Assembly (NCBI RefSeq): GCF_029144185.1
Contig: NZ_CP110232.1
Span: forward strand, 992,001 to 1,056,000
Direction of reading: 5' to 3'
Length of the DNA stretch: 64,000 nucleotides
DNA from: Vagococcus intermedius
GTDB taxonomy: Bacteria; Bacillota; Bacilli; Lactobacillales; Vagococcaceae
Shown: positions 8,376-19,570 of the stretch, piece after piece
Numbering within the stretch: the first letter of the stretch is position 1
Layout: every line of letters starts with the position of its first letter
Made by a program: the position numbers and the translations under genes
The notes under the pieces: model-generated
What the model saw: only the letters and a program-made list of their open reading frames with translations
The model's database searches: none
What the model was told of the DNA's origin: nothing

Positions 8376-10439
8376 ATGTCAAAAAAAATAAATAATGAGT
8401 ATAATGATGCTTCCATTCAAGTCTTAGAAGGACTGGAAGCAGTTCGTAAAAGACCAGGTATGTATATTGGTTCGACTGATTCACGTGGTTTGCATCATCT
8501 AGTGTATGAAATTGTTGATAATGCTGTTGATGAAGCATTATCAGGATATGGAAATGAGATAGAGGTTACGATTCATAAAGATAATAGTATTAGTGTCCAA
8601 GATTTTGGACGCGGGATGCCTGTTGGAATGCATGCATCAGGAGTACCCACGGTTCAAGTTATTTTCACGGTGCTACATGCCGGAGGGAAATTTGGGCAAG
8701 GAGGTTATAAAACATCAGGTGGCTTACATGGTGTTGGTGCCAGCGTAGTAAATGCTTTATCAGAGTGGCTGACCGTTTCAATCGTTCGAGAGGGCATTGA
8801 GTATGAACAACAGTTTGTTGAAGGGGGTAAACCACAAGGTACCTTGAAAAAAATAGGAAAAACATCAAGAAAGAATGGAACATTCATTCATTTTTTACCA
8901 GATAAAACTATTTTTTCAACGACAAAATTTTCATATGAAACGCTTGCTGAAAGGTTACGTGAATCAGCTTTCCTATTACGAGGTGTCAAAATAACAATCC
9001 GTGATGAACGTCAAGATGAGACTGTAGAAGAGGTTTTTCATTTTGAAGAAGGTATTAAAGAATTTATTACGTATTTAAATGAAGATAAAGATGATTTAAC
9101 GCCAGTTATTTACTTTTCCGGAGAAAAAGAAGGCATTGAGACCGAGTGTGCTTTTCAATATAACGATGGCTATTCAGAAAATATTTTATCATTTGTTAAT
9201 AATGTCCGAACTAAAGATGGTGGGACACATGAAGTTGGTATGAAAACGGCATTAACTAAAACATTTAATGAATACGCTCGTAAAGTTGGTTTGTTAAAAG
9301 AAAAAGATAAAAACCTCGAAGGTAGTGATTTTAGAGAAGGGTTAACGGGTGTTGTCTCTGTTAGAATTCCAGAACACTTGCTACAGTTTGAAGGTCAAAC
9401 AAAAGGGAAGTTAGGGACGCCTCTTGCTCGTTCCGTTGTCGAATCGACCATTAGTGACCAAATGGTTTTCTATTTGCAAGAAAATAGTGACATAAGTCAA
9501 ATGTTGATTCGTAAAGCGATTAAAGCGCGTGAGGCTCGTGATGCAGCCCGCAAGGCACGGGAAGAAAGCCGAACAGGTAAAAAGAAACGTAAAGGTGAAT
9601 CTCTTCTTTCAGGGAAGTTGACACCTGCTCAGTCTCGTAATCCTAAACGAAATGAATTGTATTTAGTCGAAGGAGACTCTGCTGGGGGATCGGCCAAACA
9701 AGGTCGAGATCGTAAATTCCAAGCAATCTTGCCTCTAAGAGGTAAAGTTATCAATACAGAAAAGGCTAAAATTCAAGATGTTTTAAAAAATGAAGAAATT
9801 AACACGATGATTTATACAATTGGTGCAGGAATAGAACCTGATTTTTCATTGGAAGATTGTAATTATGATAAAGTGATTATTATGACTGATGCAGATACCG
9901 ATGGTGCTCATATTCAAGCCTTACTATTAACTTTTTTCTATCGCTTTATGAAACCTTTAGTGGAAGCTGGAAAAGTTTATATTGCCTTACCTCCATTATA
10001 TAAAGTATCAAAAGGAACAGGGAAGAAAGCAGTTATTGAGTATGCTTGGACAGATGAGGAACTTGCTAAGATTACTGAAAAGATGGGCAAGGGCTACATG
10101 ATTCAACGTTATAAAGGGTTAGGTGAAATGAATGCAGATCAATTGTGGGAGACGACAATGGATCCTGAGACTAGAACCCTTATACGAGTCACTTTAAATG
10201 AAGAAGACGGTGAAGCTGGAAGTAATGAGCGGATTGTTTCAACTTTAATGGGTGATAAAGTTGATCGTCGTCGTCGATGGATTGAAAATAATGTTGCCTT
10301 TACAATGGAAGAAGAAGGCAGTATTTTAGAGAATAAAGAAGAGGTAGCAGAAGTAACACCAATCGAAGAAAAGATTGAAACAAAAGATAATCAAGAAGAG
10401 ATCTTGAAAGAAATAAGGTTATTTGAGTTTGACGAGTAG
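8376..10439 (+). CDS. parE: DNA topoisomerase IV subunit B (ParE)
   Basis: This 687-residue ATPase subunit of topoisomerase IV decatenates daughter chromosomes. The N-terminal GHKL ATPase domain shows IQVLEGLEAVRKRPGMYIGS, the ATP-binding DNAVDEA and GLHGVGASVVNALS. The C-terminal TOPRIM part shows LVEGDSAGGSAKQGRD, IMTDADTDGAHI and QRYKGLGEMNADQLW. The length and the direct pairing with parC (14-base gap) separate it from gyrB. The resistance-associated region around LPLRGKVINTEKAK looks ordinary. GAGGGAG precedes the ATG. Confidence 0.96.
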   Translation: MSKKINNEYNDASIQVLEGLEAVRKRPGMYIGSTDSRGLHHLVYEIVDNAVDEALSGYGNEIEVTIHKDNSISVQDFGRGMPVGMHASGVPTVQVIFTVLHAGGKFGQGGYKTSGGLHGVGASVVNALSEWLTVSIVREGIEYEQQFVEGGKPQGTLKKIGKTSRKNGTFIHFLPDKTIFSTTKFSYETLAERLRESAFLLRGVKITIRDERQDETVEEVFHFEEGIKEFITYLNEDKDDLTPVIYFSGEKEGIETECAFQYNDGYSENILSFVNNVRTKDGGTHEVGMKTALTKTFNEYARKVGLLKEKDKNLEGSDFREGLTGVVSVRIPEHLLQFEGQTKGKLGTPLARSVVESTISDQMVFYLQENSDISQMLIRKAIKAREARDAARKAREESRTGKKKRKGESLLSGKLTPAQSRNPKRNELYLVEGDSAGGSAKQGRDRKFQAILPLRGKVINTEKAKIQDVLKNEEINTMIYTIGAGIEPDFSLEDCNYDKVIIMTDADTDGAHIQALLLTFFYRFMKPLVEAGKVYIALPPLYKVSKGTGKKAVIEYAWTDEELAKITEKMGKGYMIQRYKGLGEMNADQLWETTMDPETRTLIRVTLNEEDGEAGSNERIVSTLMGDKVDRRRRWIENNVAFTMEEEGSILENKEEVAEVTPIEEKIETKDNQEEILKEIRLFEFDE

Positions 10440-10453
10440 GGAGATGAGATAAT

Positions 10454-12916
10454 ATGAACGCACGAGATGATATTCAAGAGCTAGCGCTTAAGGATGTGAT
10501 GGGTGACCGCTTTGGTCGTTATTCAAAATATATTATCCAAGAACGTGCCTTGCCAGATATTCGAGACGGTCTAAAACCTGTACAACGCCGTATTTTATAT
10601 GCGATGTCTCAAGATGGCAATACGTTTGATAAAGGATTCCGTAAGTCTGCTAAATCAGTAGGAAATATTATGGGTAATTACCATCCTCATGGGGATAGTA
10701 GTATTTATGAAGCGATGGTTCGTATGAGCCAAGATTGGAAATTACGTGATGTTTTAATTGAAATGCATGGTAACAATGGTAGTATGGATGGCGATCCACC
10801 AGCTGCAATGCGTTATACAGAAGCTCGTTTATCCAAATTGAGCGGTGAATTATTAGCCGATATTGAAAAAGATACTGTGGAGTTTGTTTGGAATTTCGAC
10901 GATACTGAAAAAGAACCAACAGTTTTACCGGCAAAATACCCTAATTTATTGGTGAATGGTTCAACAGGGATTTCAGCGGGCTATGCCACAGAAATTCCAA
11001 CACATAATTTAGGTGAAATTATTGCGGGTACGATTTATTTAATTGATCATCCTAATGCAACCTTGGATAAGTTGATGACTTATATTCCAGGACCAGATTT
11101 TCCAACGGGTGGTATTTTACAAGGTAAAAAAGAGCTAAAACAAGCTTACGGAACAGGTAAGGGACGTGTTGTTTTACGCTCAGTTACAAAAATTGAACCA
11201 CTAAAAGGTGGCAAACAACAAATTGTTATTAACGAAATCCCATACGAGGTTAATAAAGCAAATTTAGTTAAAAAGATGGATGAAATTCGTTTAAACAAAA
11301 AAGTAGATGGAATTGCGGAGGTTCGTGACGAAAGCGACCGGACTGGACTCCAGATTGTTATAGAGCTGAAAAAAGATACCAACGCTGAGGGTATTTTGAA
11401 TTATTTATTTAAAAATACTGATTTGCAAGTCAACTATAATTTCAATATGGTAGCAATCGATGCTCAACGACCTCAACAAGTAGGATTGAAGCAAATTTTA
11501 GAGGCCTATGTAACGCATAGAAAACAAGTGATTGTTCGTCGTAGTGAGTTTGAACTAGCAAAAGCACGTAAACGTCAACATATTGTCGAAGGCCTTATTA
11601 AGGCGTTGTCAATTTTAGATGAAGTAATTGCAACAATTAGAGCTAGTAAAGATAAAAAAAATGCTAAAGTTAATTTGGTAACTAACTATCAATTTACTGA
11701 AGAACAAGCAGAGGCGATTGTCTCACTTCAATTATATCGCTTAACTAATACTGACATTACTGCCTTAGAAGAAGAAGCTCGTGAGCTAGCTGAAACGATT
11801 ACTAAACTATTAGCTATTTTGAATGATGAGGAGACGCTTTTAACAGTTTTAAAAACAGAATTACGTGAAGTGAAAAAAAATTATGCAACGCCACGTAAGA
11901 CCTTGATTGAAGAAGAAATTCAAGAAATTATTGTCAATACAGAAATCTTAATTGCTCAAGAAGAAGTGATGGTAACTGTTACAAACGAAGGCTATTTAAA
12001 ACGAACTAGTTTGCGTTCTTATGGCGCCTCTAGTCCTGAAGAGATTGGAATGAAAGAAACGGACTATTTAGTTTTTGGTAAGCAATTAAATACGTTAGAA
12101 CATGTCTTGATTGTAACCAATCAAGGGAATATGATTTATCGTCCAGTCCACGAATTACCAGATTTACGTTGGAAGGATGTTGGGGAACATATTTCTCAAC
12201 AAATTTCAGGTTTGTCGGCAGATGAAAAAATAATAGCGGTGTTTGATTACCAAAAACTGTCTGAAACTAGGTCCTTTGTCTTTATCAGTCGCTATGGTTT
12301 AATTAAACAAACGAAGATGGTAGATTTCTCTCCTTGGCGTTCATACAAGGGTCGTCCAACTATTTGTATGAATTTAAAAGATGAGAAGGAAGAAATTGTA
12401 AATTGTTACTTAGTAAAAGATGATGACCCATTAGATGTCTTCTTAGTAACTACTAAAGGTTTTGGGTTACGTTATCCTTTAGCCGAGGTACCAGTAGTAG
12501 GAGCTAGAGCAGCAGGCGTCAAATCAATTAATCTCAAAGAAGATGATTATGTCGTGAATGGCGTTTTAGTTGTTCCTGATGGTGATACCGCAGTGACGAT
12601 TGTGACTCAACGTGGCGCAGTTAAGCGAATGCTCGCCCAAGAAATACCACCATTGAGTAGAGCTAAGAGGGGGTTAATGGTAATTAGGGAACTAAAAGCC
12701 CACCCACACCGTATTGTATATATGACACCTTCTAGTCAGCAACCTGAGTTAGATATTACCACGCAAAATAACACACGTTACCGTGTGTCAGAAAACGATT
12801 TTCCGATAAGTGATCGAACGTCAAATGGGTCATTTATTGGAGATGAGAAAAAAGATGGTCAGATTTTTGATATCCATCAGGTTATCCAAGCTAAACTTCG
12901 TGAAAATAACGAATAG
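10454..12916 (+). CDS. parC: DNA topoisomerase IV subunit A (ParC)
   Basis: This is the 820-residue DNA-cleaving subunit. The catalytic tyrosine is Tyr121 in [11 protein letters not shown]. The quinolone-resistance region reads [12 protein letters not shown], with Ser82 and Glu86 at the positions usually numbered 80 and 84, so this copy has the wild-type (susceptible-like) residues. The C-terminal third has the repeated beta-pinwheel blades typical of ParC. It forms one transcript with parE and is closed by the terminator at 12949-12983. Confidence 0.96.
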   Translation: MNARDDIQELALKDVMGDRFGRYSKYIIQERALPDIRDGLKPVQRRILYAMSQDGNTFDKGFRKSAKSVGNIMGNYHPHGDSSIYEAMVRMSQDWKLRDVLIEMHGNNGSMDGDPPAAMRYTEARLSKLSGELLADIEKDTVEFVWNFDDTEKEPTVLPAKYPNLLVNGSTGISAGYATEIPTHNLGEIIAGTIYLIDHPNATLDKLMTYIPGPDFPTGGILQGKKELKQAYGTGKGRVVLRSVTKIEPLKGGKQQIVINEIPYEVNKANLVKKMDEIRLNKKVDGIAEVRDESDRTGLQIVIELKKDTNAEGILNYLFKNTDLQVNYNFNMVAIDAQRPQQVGLKQILEAYVTHRKQVIVRRSEFELAKARKRQHIVEGLIKALSILDEVIATIRASKDKKNAKVNLVTNYQFTEEQAEAIVSLQLYRLTNTDITALEEEARELAETITKLLAILNDEETLLTVLKTELREVKKNYATPRKTLIEEEIQEIIVNTEILIAQEEVMVTVTNEGYLKRTSLRSYGASSPEEIGMKETDYLVFGKQLNTLEHVLIVTNQGNMIYRPVHELPDLRWKDVGEHISQQISGLSADEKIIAVFDYQKLSETRSFVFISRYGLIKQTKMVDFSPWRSYKGRPTICMNLKDEKEEIVNCYLVKDDDPLDVFLVTTKGFGLRYPLAEVPVVGARAAGVKSINLKEDDYVVNGVLVVPDGDTAVTIVTQRGAVKRMLAQEIPPLSRAKRGLMVIRELKAHPHRIVYMTPSSQQPELDITTQNNTRYRVSENDFPISDRTSNGSFIGDEKKDGQIFDIHQVIQAKLRENNE

Positions 12917-12948
12917 AATTTAAGACGTTTTATTGTTTTATGATTTTT

Positions 12949-12983
12949 AAAAGTGAGCAATCGCCAGGTTGCTCACTTTTTTT
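12949..12983 (+). terminator. Terminator of parEC
   Basis: AAAAGTGAGCAA pairs with TTGCTCACTTTT around TCGCCAGG, followed by more T. Confidence 0.88.
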
Positions 12984-13221
12984 ATGCTAAACGTTTTATT
13001 GTTGGTAGGTTAAACGTTTACAAAAGATAGTTCTGTTATAGAAAATTCAACTTAAAAATCGTCTGTATTAGTACAGTTATAAAAAGATTGAGGAACAGAA
13101 ACGGCCTTTTTTTTTGATAGTTTGTTAAAAAATGTTCAAATATAAAACGTTGATATGACAGCTTTTGTAGTGTTTTTTATATTAAAAAAACAAAAGCATG
13201 CATTTTTTTAGCAATTTTCTA

Positions 13222-13249
13222 TTGTGATTTTTTTATCTTGTGTTATACT
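13222..13249 (+). promoter_or_regulatory. pflB promoter
   Basis: A candidate -35 TTGTGA (13222-13227) and -10 TATACT (13244-13249) have a 16-base spacer, about 60 bases before the pflB ATG. The 390-base gap from parC also holds a partial cre-like half site at 13011-13024 (AAACGTTTACAAAA). No gene is seen in the gap. Confidence 0.55.
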
Positions 13250-13307
13250 ATGTTTATAAACCTGTTATATATGACTTATTCATATAAATTAAAGGAGGCC
13301 ATTAATT

Positions 13308-15554
13308 ATGGACGCATGGAAAGGCTTTAAAGGCAATCAATGGAAAGAAGAAGTTAACGTTAGAGACTTCATTCAAGCAAACTACACAGAGTACACTGGT
13401 GATGATAGTTTCTTAGAACCGATTGCACCAAGTACAGACAAATTATGGACAAAATTACAAGAGTTATTTGATGTACAACACGAAAAAAATGGTGTGTACG
13501 ATATGGATACTAATATCCCTGCAACAATCACATCACATGAACCTGGTTATTTAATTAAAGAAGAAGAAACAATTGTTGGGTTACAAACTGATGTTCCATT
13601 AAAACAAGCATTCATGCCATTTGGTGGTATCAACATGGCAAACAACGCTTTGACTTCAAATGGGTATGAGATTGATCCAGAAATGTCTCATATTTTTACA
13701 GATTACCGTAAAACACATAACCAAGGTGTATTCGATGCTTACACACCTGAGATGCGCTCAGCACGTAAAAATAAAATTATTACTGGTTTACCAGATGCTT
13801 ACGGACGTGGACGTATCATCGGTGACTACCGTCGTTTAGCTTTATATGGTGTTGACTTCTTAATGGCTCAAAAAGCTAAAGATCATGCCAATACTGGTAA
13901 CAAAGTTATGACAGATGATGTTGTTCGTTTAAGAGAAGAAATTTCAGAACAATATCGTGCATTAGGACAAATCAAAGAAATGGCAGCCTCATATGGATTT
14001 GATGTTTCTAAACCAGCAACTGATTCTAAAGAAGCGATTCAATGGTTATACTTTGGTTACTTAGCAGCAATCAAATCACAAAATGGAGCGGCAATGTCTA
14101 TCGGACGTATCTCAGCATTCTTAGACATTTATATCCAACGTGATTTAGAAGCAGGTGTCATTACTGAATTTGAAGCACAAGAAATGATTGATCATTTAAT
14201 CATGAAATTGCGTATGGTTAAATTTGCTCGTACTCCAGAGTACAACCAATTATTCTCTGGTTACCCAATTTGGGCTACTTTATCAATCGCTGGTATGGGA
14301 TTAGATGGACGCTCATTAGTTACTAAGAACGATTTCCGTATCTTACATACATTAACAAACATGGGACCTTCTCCAGAACCAAACTTAACAGTATTATATT
14401 CATCAAGCGAACCAGAAGGGTTCAGAACATATGCTGCTAAAATTGCTAAAGAATCATCATCAATCCAATTCGAAAATGATGACTTATTGCGCGCTAACTG
14501 GGGATCAGATGACTGTGCGATTGCATGTTGTGTCTCTGCAACAGTTATGGGTAAAGATATGCAGTTCTTCGGAGCTCGTGCTAACTTAGCTAAAGCTGTG
14601 CTTTATGCAATCAACGGTGGTGTTGATGAAATGACTAAAGCTCAAGTTGCACCAAAATTCCGTCCAATGACTGGCGATAAATTAGACTACAACGAATTTA
14701 TTGAACGCTATAAAGATATTATGGATTGGTTAGCAGAATTATATGTTAATACTCTAAATGTTATTCACTACATGCATGATAAATATGCATATGAAGCGCC
14801 TCAATTAGCATTTATGGATAGTGATTTAAAACGTACGTTCGCAACAGGGATTGCAGGTATTTCACATGCGGCAGACAGCTTAATGGCTATCAAACATGGT
14901 AACGTTGAAGTTATTCGCGATGAAAATGGTTTAGCTATTGATTACAAACCAACTCAAGAATTCCCAACTTACGGAAATGATCAAGAAGAAGCTGATGAGA
15001 TCGCTAACTGGATTTTAGATTATTTCATGACTCAAATCAAACGCCAACATACTTACCGTAACTCTACACCAACAACATCATTATTAACAATCACTTCAAA
15101 CGTTGTTTATGGTAAAGCTACTGGTAATACACCTGATGGCCGTCGTGCTGGTAAACCTTTAGCACCAGGAGCAAATCCATCTTATCAAGATGGTAAATTC
15201 CTAGGAGAGAAACATGGTCTTTTAGCGTCATTGAACTCAACTGCTCGTTTACAATACACTAACGCTTTAGATGGTATTTCAAATACTCAAACTATCAATC
15301 CTAACGGATTAGGTAAAGATGATGACACTCGTATTAATAATCTACGTAACGTTATGGATGGATACTTTGATAAAGGTGGTTATCACTTAAACGTGAACGT
15401 ATTTACTAATGAATTATTACTAGATGCGCAAGCTAACCCAGAAAAATATCCAAACTTAACAATCCGTGTATCTGGCTATGCTGTTAAATTCCGTGATTTA
15501 ACGCCAGAACAACAAGCAGATGTTATTTCAAGAACTTCACACGATCATATGTAA
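13308..15554 (+). CDS. pflB: Formate C-acetyltransferase (pyruvate formate-lyase)
   Basis: This 748-residue glycyl-radical enzyme converts pyruvate and CoA to acetyl-CoA and formate in anaerobic mixed-acid fermentation. Seen: the adjacent catalytic cysteines Cys407-Cys408 in [13 protein letters not shown], and the radical glycine Gly723 in [10 protein letters not shown] near the C-terminus. Other conserved stretches are MPFGGINMA and [25 protein letters not shown] lies just before the ATG. The codon choice is visibly biased (regular GTT, CGT, CCA, AAC), as expected for a highly expressed protein. Its activase gene follows immediately. Confidence 0.97.
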   Translation: MDAWKGFKGNQWKEEVNVRDFIQANYTEYTGDDSFLEPIAPSTDKLWTKLQELFDVQHEKNGVYDMDTNIPATITSHEPGYLIKEEETIVGLQTDVPLKQAFMPFGGINMANNALTSNGYEIDPEMSHIFTDYRKTHNQGVFDAYTPEMRSARKNKIITGLPDAYGRGRIIGDYRRLALYGVDFLMAQKAKDHANTGNKVMTDDVVRLREEISEQYRALGQIKEMAASYGFDVSKPATDSKEAIQWLYFGYLAAIKSQNGAAMSIGRISAFLDIYIQRDLEAGVITEFEAQEMIDHLIMKLRMVKFARTPEYNQLFSGYPIWATLSIAGMGLDGRSLVTKNDFRILHTLTNMGPSPEPNLTVLYSSSEPEGFRTYAAKIAKESSSIQFENDDLLRANWGSDDCAIACCVSATVMGKDMQFFGARANLAKAVLYAINGGVDEMTKAQVAPKFRPMTGDKLDYNEFIERYKDIMDWLAELYVNTLNVIHYMHDKYAYEAPQLAFMDSDLKRTFATGIAGISHAADSLMAIKHGNVEVIRDENGLAIDYKPTQEFPTYGNDQEEADEIANWILDYFMTQIKRQHTYRNSTPTTSLLTITSNVVYGKATGNTPDGRRAGKPLAPGANPSYQDGKFLGEKHGLLASLNSTARLQYTNALDGISNTQTINPNGLGKDDDTRINNLRNVMDGYFDKGGYHLNVNVFTNELLLDAQANPEKYPNLTIRVSGYAVKFRDLTPEQQADVISRTSHDHM

Positions 15555-15591
15555 TTTCTAGAAACATCTGTTATAATAGATACATAATTTT

Positions 15592-15620
15592 AAAGGGGTG
15601 ACTAATTAGTCATCCCTTTT
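15592..15620 (+). terminator. Attenuating hairpin between pflB and pflA
   Basis: AAAGGGGTGACTAATTAGTCATCCCTTTT forms a stem with one G-T pair and is followed by a weak T-rich stretch. It probably lets only part of the transcripts continue into pflA, fitting the much lower need for activase. Confidence 0.6.
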
Positions 15621-15641
15621 ATAATAAGGATGGGAATCGAA

Positions 15642-16412
15642 ATGACTAAACCTGTAGTAGGGCGTATACATTCAACAGAAAACTTTGGAACCGTTGATGG
15701 TCCTGGTGTTCGTTTTATTATTTTTACACAAGGTTGTCGTATGCGTTGCGAATTTTGTCATAATCCAGATACTTGGGAAATTGGCAAGGGGCGTGAAGTG
15801 ACAGCTGATGAAATGATTGAAGAAGCTTTGAAATATCGCAGTTATTGGGGTGAAGAAGGCGGCATCACCATTAGTGGTGGAGAGCCATTGTTGCAAATGG
15901 ATTTTTTAATTGATGTATTTAAAAAAGCGAAAGCTTTAGGAATCCATACGACAATCGATACTTGCGGAAAACCTTTTACGAGAGAAGAACCATTTATTAG
16001 TGAATTTACTGAACTAATGAAATATACTGATTTGTTACTTTTTGATATTAAACATATTGATGCAGAAGGTCATAAACGTTTAACACAACAGTCTAATGAT
16101 AATATTTTAGAAATGGCACAATACTTATCTGAAATTAATCAGCCTGTTTGGATTCGTCATGTATTAGTACCAGAAAGAACAGATTATGATGAATTTTTAA
16201 TCCGTTTAGATGAGTTTATTAAAACACTTAACAATGTAGATAAAGTAGAAGTATTACCGTACCATACTATGGGTAAATTCAAATGGGATGAGTTAGGTTT
16301 AACCTACCCACTTGAAGGTATTAATCCACCTGAAAAAGAGCGTGTAGAAAATGCTAAAAAATTATTACATGTTGCTGATTATAAAGGGTATGAAACGCAT
16401 AAAGGAAAGTAA
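15642..16412 (+). CDS. pflA: Pyruvate formate-lyase activating enzyme
   Basis: This 256-residue radical SAM protein installs the glycyl radical on PflB. The [4Fe-4S] cluster motif CRMRCEFC (CxxxCxxC) is near residue 30. GGITISGGEPLLQ (the SAM-binding GGE) and the C-terminal LPYHTMGKFKW are also seen. I prefer the ATG at 15642 because AAGGATGGG is 8-10 bases upstream and the family starts near M-T-x-P-V; an in-frame ATG at 15630 would add four residues. It lies 87 bases after pflB. Confidence 0.95.
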   Translation: MTKPVVGRIHSTENFGTVDGPGVRFIIFTQGCRMRCEFCHNPDTWEIGKGREVTADEMIEEALKYRSYWGEEGGITISGGEPLLQMDFLIDVFKKAKALGIHTTIDTCGKPFTREEPFISEFTELMKYTDLLLFDIKHIDAEGHKRLTQQSNDNILEMAQYLSEINQPVWIRHVLVPERTDYDEFLIRLDEFIKTLNNVDKVEVLPYHTMGKFKWDELGLTYPLEGINPPEKERVENAKKLLHVADYKGYETHKGK

Positions 16413-16455
16413 AAAACAAATCGATTCTAGGTTAATCTAGAATCGATTTGTTTTT
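16412..16455 (+). terminator. Terminator of pflA
   Basis: A long hairpin: AACAAATCGATTCTAG pairs with CTAGAATCGATTTGTT around GTTAAT, followed by a T-run. Confidence 0.9.
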
Positions 16456-16566
16456 CTAGTTTTATAGAGAATTTTAAGTATGAAAAATCGTGAAAGAACT
16501 AATATTTTGAGTTGAATTATGATACAATGAATACGGATTTTCATTTTTCAGAAAGAGGGTTATCAA

Positions 16567-17535
16567 GTGAAAGAACATCCTAATAAATTGATTTCATCCA
16601 GAGCATTTGCTTATTTTTTACAGTTAGCCGAAACACTTAATTATACTAAAACAGCACAGCTTTTAGGCATATCTCAGCCAGCTTTGACGCAACAAATTAA
16701 AAAATTGGAAAGCAAAGTGGGTGCTTCATTATTTAGAACAGCAGGTAAGCAACTATCCTTGACAGAAGCTGGGATTATCATGAAAGAGGCCGTTGAAAAT
16801 ATTTATGATGTTTTAGTCGAAGCAACTGAAAAAATTCACGATGAAAACTCATGTACACAAGGAAAAATCACTATTGGTATTTCTGCTTCCGTGGAAGATT
16901 GTGTGCTTACAAGTTTTATTACGGATTATTTCAAAGAATATCCTAATGTTGAAGTGACTCTTTTTATGGTAGGACGTAGAGAAGTCTGGGAATTTCTTGA
17001 AAAAAATAAAATTGATATAGCTATTTTATACTTACCAAGCGGTGTTTTAAATAAATGGTCAGGGTATGAGTCCATTGATATTATTACTGATGAATTATTA
17101 TTTTTACATCATGATGCAGAACTAGAGTTAAAAGAAAGTATTACCTATAAAGAATCTCAAGAATACCCATGGGTCACATATCCCAAATCTTATTTTGTAT
17201 CAGAAGTAATCCAATCAGCTTTTGAGTCAATTGATATGAAAAAACCAGAAAGTGTTGCTCATTTTACTAAACCAGAACAAATGTTTCGATTTAGTAATGA
17301 AACAGGGGTCAATACAGCCTTGCCACGTTCATTTTTTCAAGCGCATAAAAGAGAGGGCGAGTTACGAGCGATACCTTTTAATCCGCCAATTACAATGGAT
17401 TTAACCTTTGTTTTTAGAAAAGAGAAGATGAATGTTCCAAGAATTGCTCATTTTTTAAATGTATTTCAAGATTATGTTAAAGACGAAGATTATATTTCTC
17501 GTTTAAAAAATAATAATAAAAAAAATATTGAATAG
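16567..17535 (+). CDS. LysR-family transcriptional regulator
   Basis: The 322-residue protein has an N-terminal winged helix-turn-helix (FLQLAETLNYTKTAQLLGIS, then QPALTQQIKKLESKVG, about residues 16-55). A type 2 periplasmic-binding-like effector domain follows, starting at KITIGISASVED. The start is GTG with AAAGAGGG upstream. It lies 13 bases before ppaC in the same direction and just after pflBA. Its target and effector are not evident; autoregulation or control of a neighbour would be usual for the family. Confidence 0.88.
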   Translation: MKEHPNKLISSRAFAYFLQLAETLNYTKTAQLLGISQPALTQQIKKLESKVGASLFRTAGKQLSLTEAGIIMKEAVENIYDVLVEATEKIHDENSCTQGKITIGISASVEDCVLTSFITDYFKEYPNVEVTLFMVGRREVWEFLEKNKIDIAILYLPSGVLNKWSGYESIDIITDELLFLHHDAELELKESITYKESQEYPWVTYPKSYFVSEVIQSAFESIDMKKPESVAHFTKPEQMFRFSNETGVNTALPRSFFQAHKREGELRAIPFNPPITMDLTFVFRKEKMNVPRIAHFLNVFQDYVKDEDYISRLKNNNKKNIE

Positions 17536-17547
17536 GGAGTTTTTATT

Positions 17548-18474
17548 ATGTCAAAAGTTTTAGTTTTTGGTCATCAAAATCCAGATACAGATGCTATTAC
17601 ATCTGCAATTTCATTTGCTTATTTGCAAAAACAATTAGGAGTTGACGCTGAAGCGGTAGCTTTGGGACCAGTTAGTGAAGAAACACAGTATGCTTTGGAC
17701 TACTTTAAAGTTGAGGCTCCTCGTGTGATTGAAACAGCTGGAAATGAAACAAACCAAGTGATGTTAGTTGACCATAATGAGGCTCAACAAAGTGTTGTTG
17801 ATATCAAGGACTTGGAAGTTTTAGCGGTAGTTGATCATCATCGTATCGCTAATTTCGAAACAAGTAACCCATTATTTTATCGTGCAGAACCTGTCGGTTG
17901 TACAAATACTATTATTTTAAAAATGTATAAAGAACATAACATTGAAATACCAGCTGCTGTTGCAGGGCTAATGTTATCAGCTATTATTTCTGACACGTTA
18001 TTATTTAAATCACCAACATGTACAGAACAAGATATTAAAGCAGCTAAAGAATTATCAATGATTGCTAAAATTGATTTAGATGTGTATGGATTAGAAATGT
18101 TAAAAGCTGGGACTAACTTAAATACTAAATCTGATGAGCAGTTACTTTCAATGGATGCTAAAAGCTTCCCAATGGGTACTAAGAGCGTTCGTATTGGTCA
18201 AGTCAACACAGTAGATGTTGATGACGTATTAGAGCGACAAGCGACTTTAGAAGCGGCTATGGAAGCAGAAAATAAAGCTGAGGGATATGATTTATTCTTA
18301 TTAGTGATCACTAACATCTTAGATAGCGATTCTGTTATTTTAGCTGTTGGGGATGGTATGGATAAAGTAGAAAGTGCTTTTAATGTGAAATTAGAGAATA
18401 ATACTGCTGTCTTGCCAGGCGTTGTTTCTCGTAAAAAACAAGTTGTACCACAATTGACAGACGCATTTAAATAA
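17548..18474 (+). CDS. ppaC: Manganese-dependent inorganic pyrophosphatase
   Basis: This 308-residue family II (DHH) pyrophosphatase hydrolyses PPi to two phosphates in the cytoplasm and pulls biosynthetic reactions forward. Metal-binding motifs are visible: [14 protein letters not shown] at the N-terminus, VDHNE, and VDHHRI (the DHH motif). The C-terminal DHHA2 domain ends with [14 protein letters not shown], containing the substrate-binding SRKKQ. AGGGAG precedes the ATG. A terminator follows directly. Confidence 0.97.
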   Translation: MSKVLVFGHQNPDTDAITSAISFAYLQKQLGVDAEAVALGPVSEETQYALDYFKVEAPRVIETAGNETNQVMLVDHNEAQQSVVDIKDLEVLAVVDHHRIANFETSNPLFYRAEPVGCTNTIILKMYKEHNIEIPAAVAGLMLSAIISDTLLFKSPTCTEQDIKAAKELSMIAKIDLDVYGLEMLKAGTNLNTKSDEQLLSMDAKSFPMGTKSVRIGQVNTVDVDDVLERQATLEAAMEAENKAEGYDLFLLVITNILDSDSVILAVGDGMDKVESAFNVKLENNTAVLPGVVSRKKQVVPQLTDAFK

Positions 18475-18478
18475 AATA

Positions 18479-18513
18479 AAAATAGCAATCTGTTAAACAG
18501 ATTGCTATTTTTA
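18479..18513 (+). terminator. Terminator of ppaC
   Basis: AAATAGCAATCTG pairs with CAGATTGCTATTT around TTAA, followed by T-rich sequence. The next gene starts 33 bases later, so some read-through is possible. Confidence 0.82.
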
Positions 18514-18545
18514 TTATGAGTCTAGAGCAATAAGGAGACCGGTTA

Positions 18546-19445
18546 ATGAAAAATTATCAATTACTGTCATTAAATTATCAAAGTAGTCATATATCAGAAG
18601 AATTAGTAAAAAAAATAACAAATTTATGTAATTGGATGATAAATGAAAATGTTACAGAAGCGAGTTTGGCAACTATAAAAAAACAATTTCCTAAATGGAA
18701 AACCCTTCCTATTGATATTGATATACTTGTGTCTCAAGGGATTTTAGAAAGGTATGACCGTCGTTATCGTTTTAGTGTGCCACTTTTAAATAGAACTGGG
18801 TGGTATGAACTTGAAAAAGTAGTGACATCATCTTGCGATAAATTAATCTATCAGTTATCTCATAATAGTGTTACTAGTTTAGCGTGTTTCATCGAATTTG
18901 CGAAGTTGCCTCAACAAGTTTATTTGGCAGCAGAAGGAGTTTCTGAACCTTATAAAGACTATCATTTATTACGGACAGATAATTTTATCTATTTAGATAG
19001 CCCATCAAAATTGGGATACGCCAGCTATTTTAAAGAAAATCAGATGAAGCTGCCACCTGTATCTCATAACTTAACTAAGTTATTAGGTGATGTTAATCCA
19101 GATTACTTTTGTGAAATGGTAGGAAAAGTTATTGGAACAATTAAAAATCAGACTGATTACGATAGGGTTAAGCGACCTAATATTTTTATGGAAAGTTTAG
19201 AACTATTGGGATATATTTCGCTTTCAGAAGAACAAAAAATAAGCTTTGACTATCAATATATTGAAGTAACAAAAAGAGAATTAGAGAAAGAGAGTAGTCA
19301 ATTTAGTAATACATTTACAGAGGGATTGACAGAATGTCAAAGTCAGTTACCTCATTTGGATAGTGAGATTTTAGAATTATTGATGTATCGTTATTTAATA
19401 TCATCATTACAGATAAATAAATATCTATTTGCAATAAAAAAATAA
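18546..19445 (+). CDS. Conserved protein of unknown function, DUF1803-like
   Basis: The 299-residue soluble protein has no signal peptide or membrane segment. The N-terminal half is helical and looks like a winged-helix arrangement (TEASLATIKKQFPKWKTLP, then ILVSQGILERYDRRYRFSVP). Its position directly after ppaC, near pflA, is the position of DUF1803 proteins in streptococci; I assign that family from context and general look only. AAGGAGACC lies 8 bases before the ATG. No function is known. Confidence 0.6.
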   Translation: MKNYQLLSLNYQSSHISEELVKKITNLCNWMINENVTEASLATIKKQFPKWKTLPIDIDILVSQGILERYDRRYRFSVPLLNRTGWYELEKVVTSSCDKLIYQLSHNSVTSLACFIEFAKLPQQVYLAAEGVSEPYKDYHLLRTDNFIYLDSPSKLGYASYFKENQMKLPPVSHNLTKLLGDVNPDYFCEMVGKVIGTIKNQTDYDRVKRPNIFMESLELLGYISLSEEQKISFDYQYIEVTKRELEKESSQFSNTFTEGLTECQSQLPHLDSEILELLMYRYLISSLQINKYLFAIKK

Positions 19446-19455
19446 TTTAGGTTGT

Positions 19456-19509
19456 AAAGTGAGTACTTGATTATATTATGTATAGTAATCAGGTACTTGC
19501 TTTTTTTTT
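19456..19509 (+). terminator. Terminator after the DUF1803-like gene
   Basis: GAGTACTTGATTA pairs with TAATCAGGTACTT (one G-T) around a 12-base loop, followed by nine T. Confidence 0.82.
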
Positions 19510-19570
19510 GTGATAAGCTAAACTTAAGATAGAAAAGATAAAGGTAAGAGTTAAAGGGGTAAGCTAACGA

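Noticed and set aside
10668-10934. Antisense open frame within parC
   Set aside because: It is a shadow of strongly coding sequence; no ribosome site and no recognisable product.
13120-13150. TTTGTTAAAAAATGTTCAAA upstream of pflB as a possible Rex operator
   Set aside because: The right half is not the inverse of the left half and does not match TTGTGA-N6-TCACAA.
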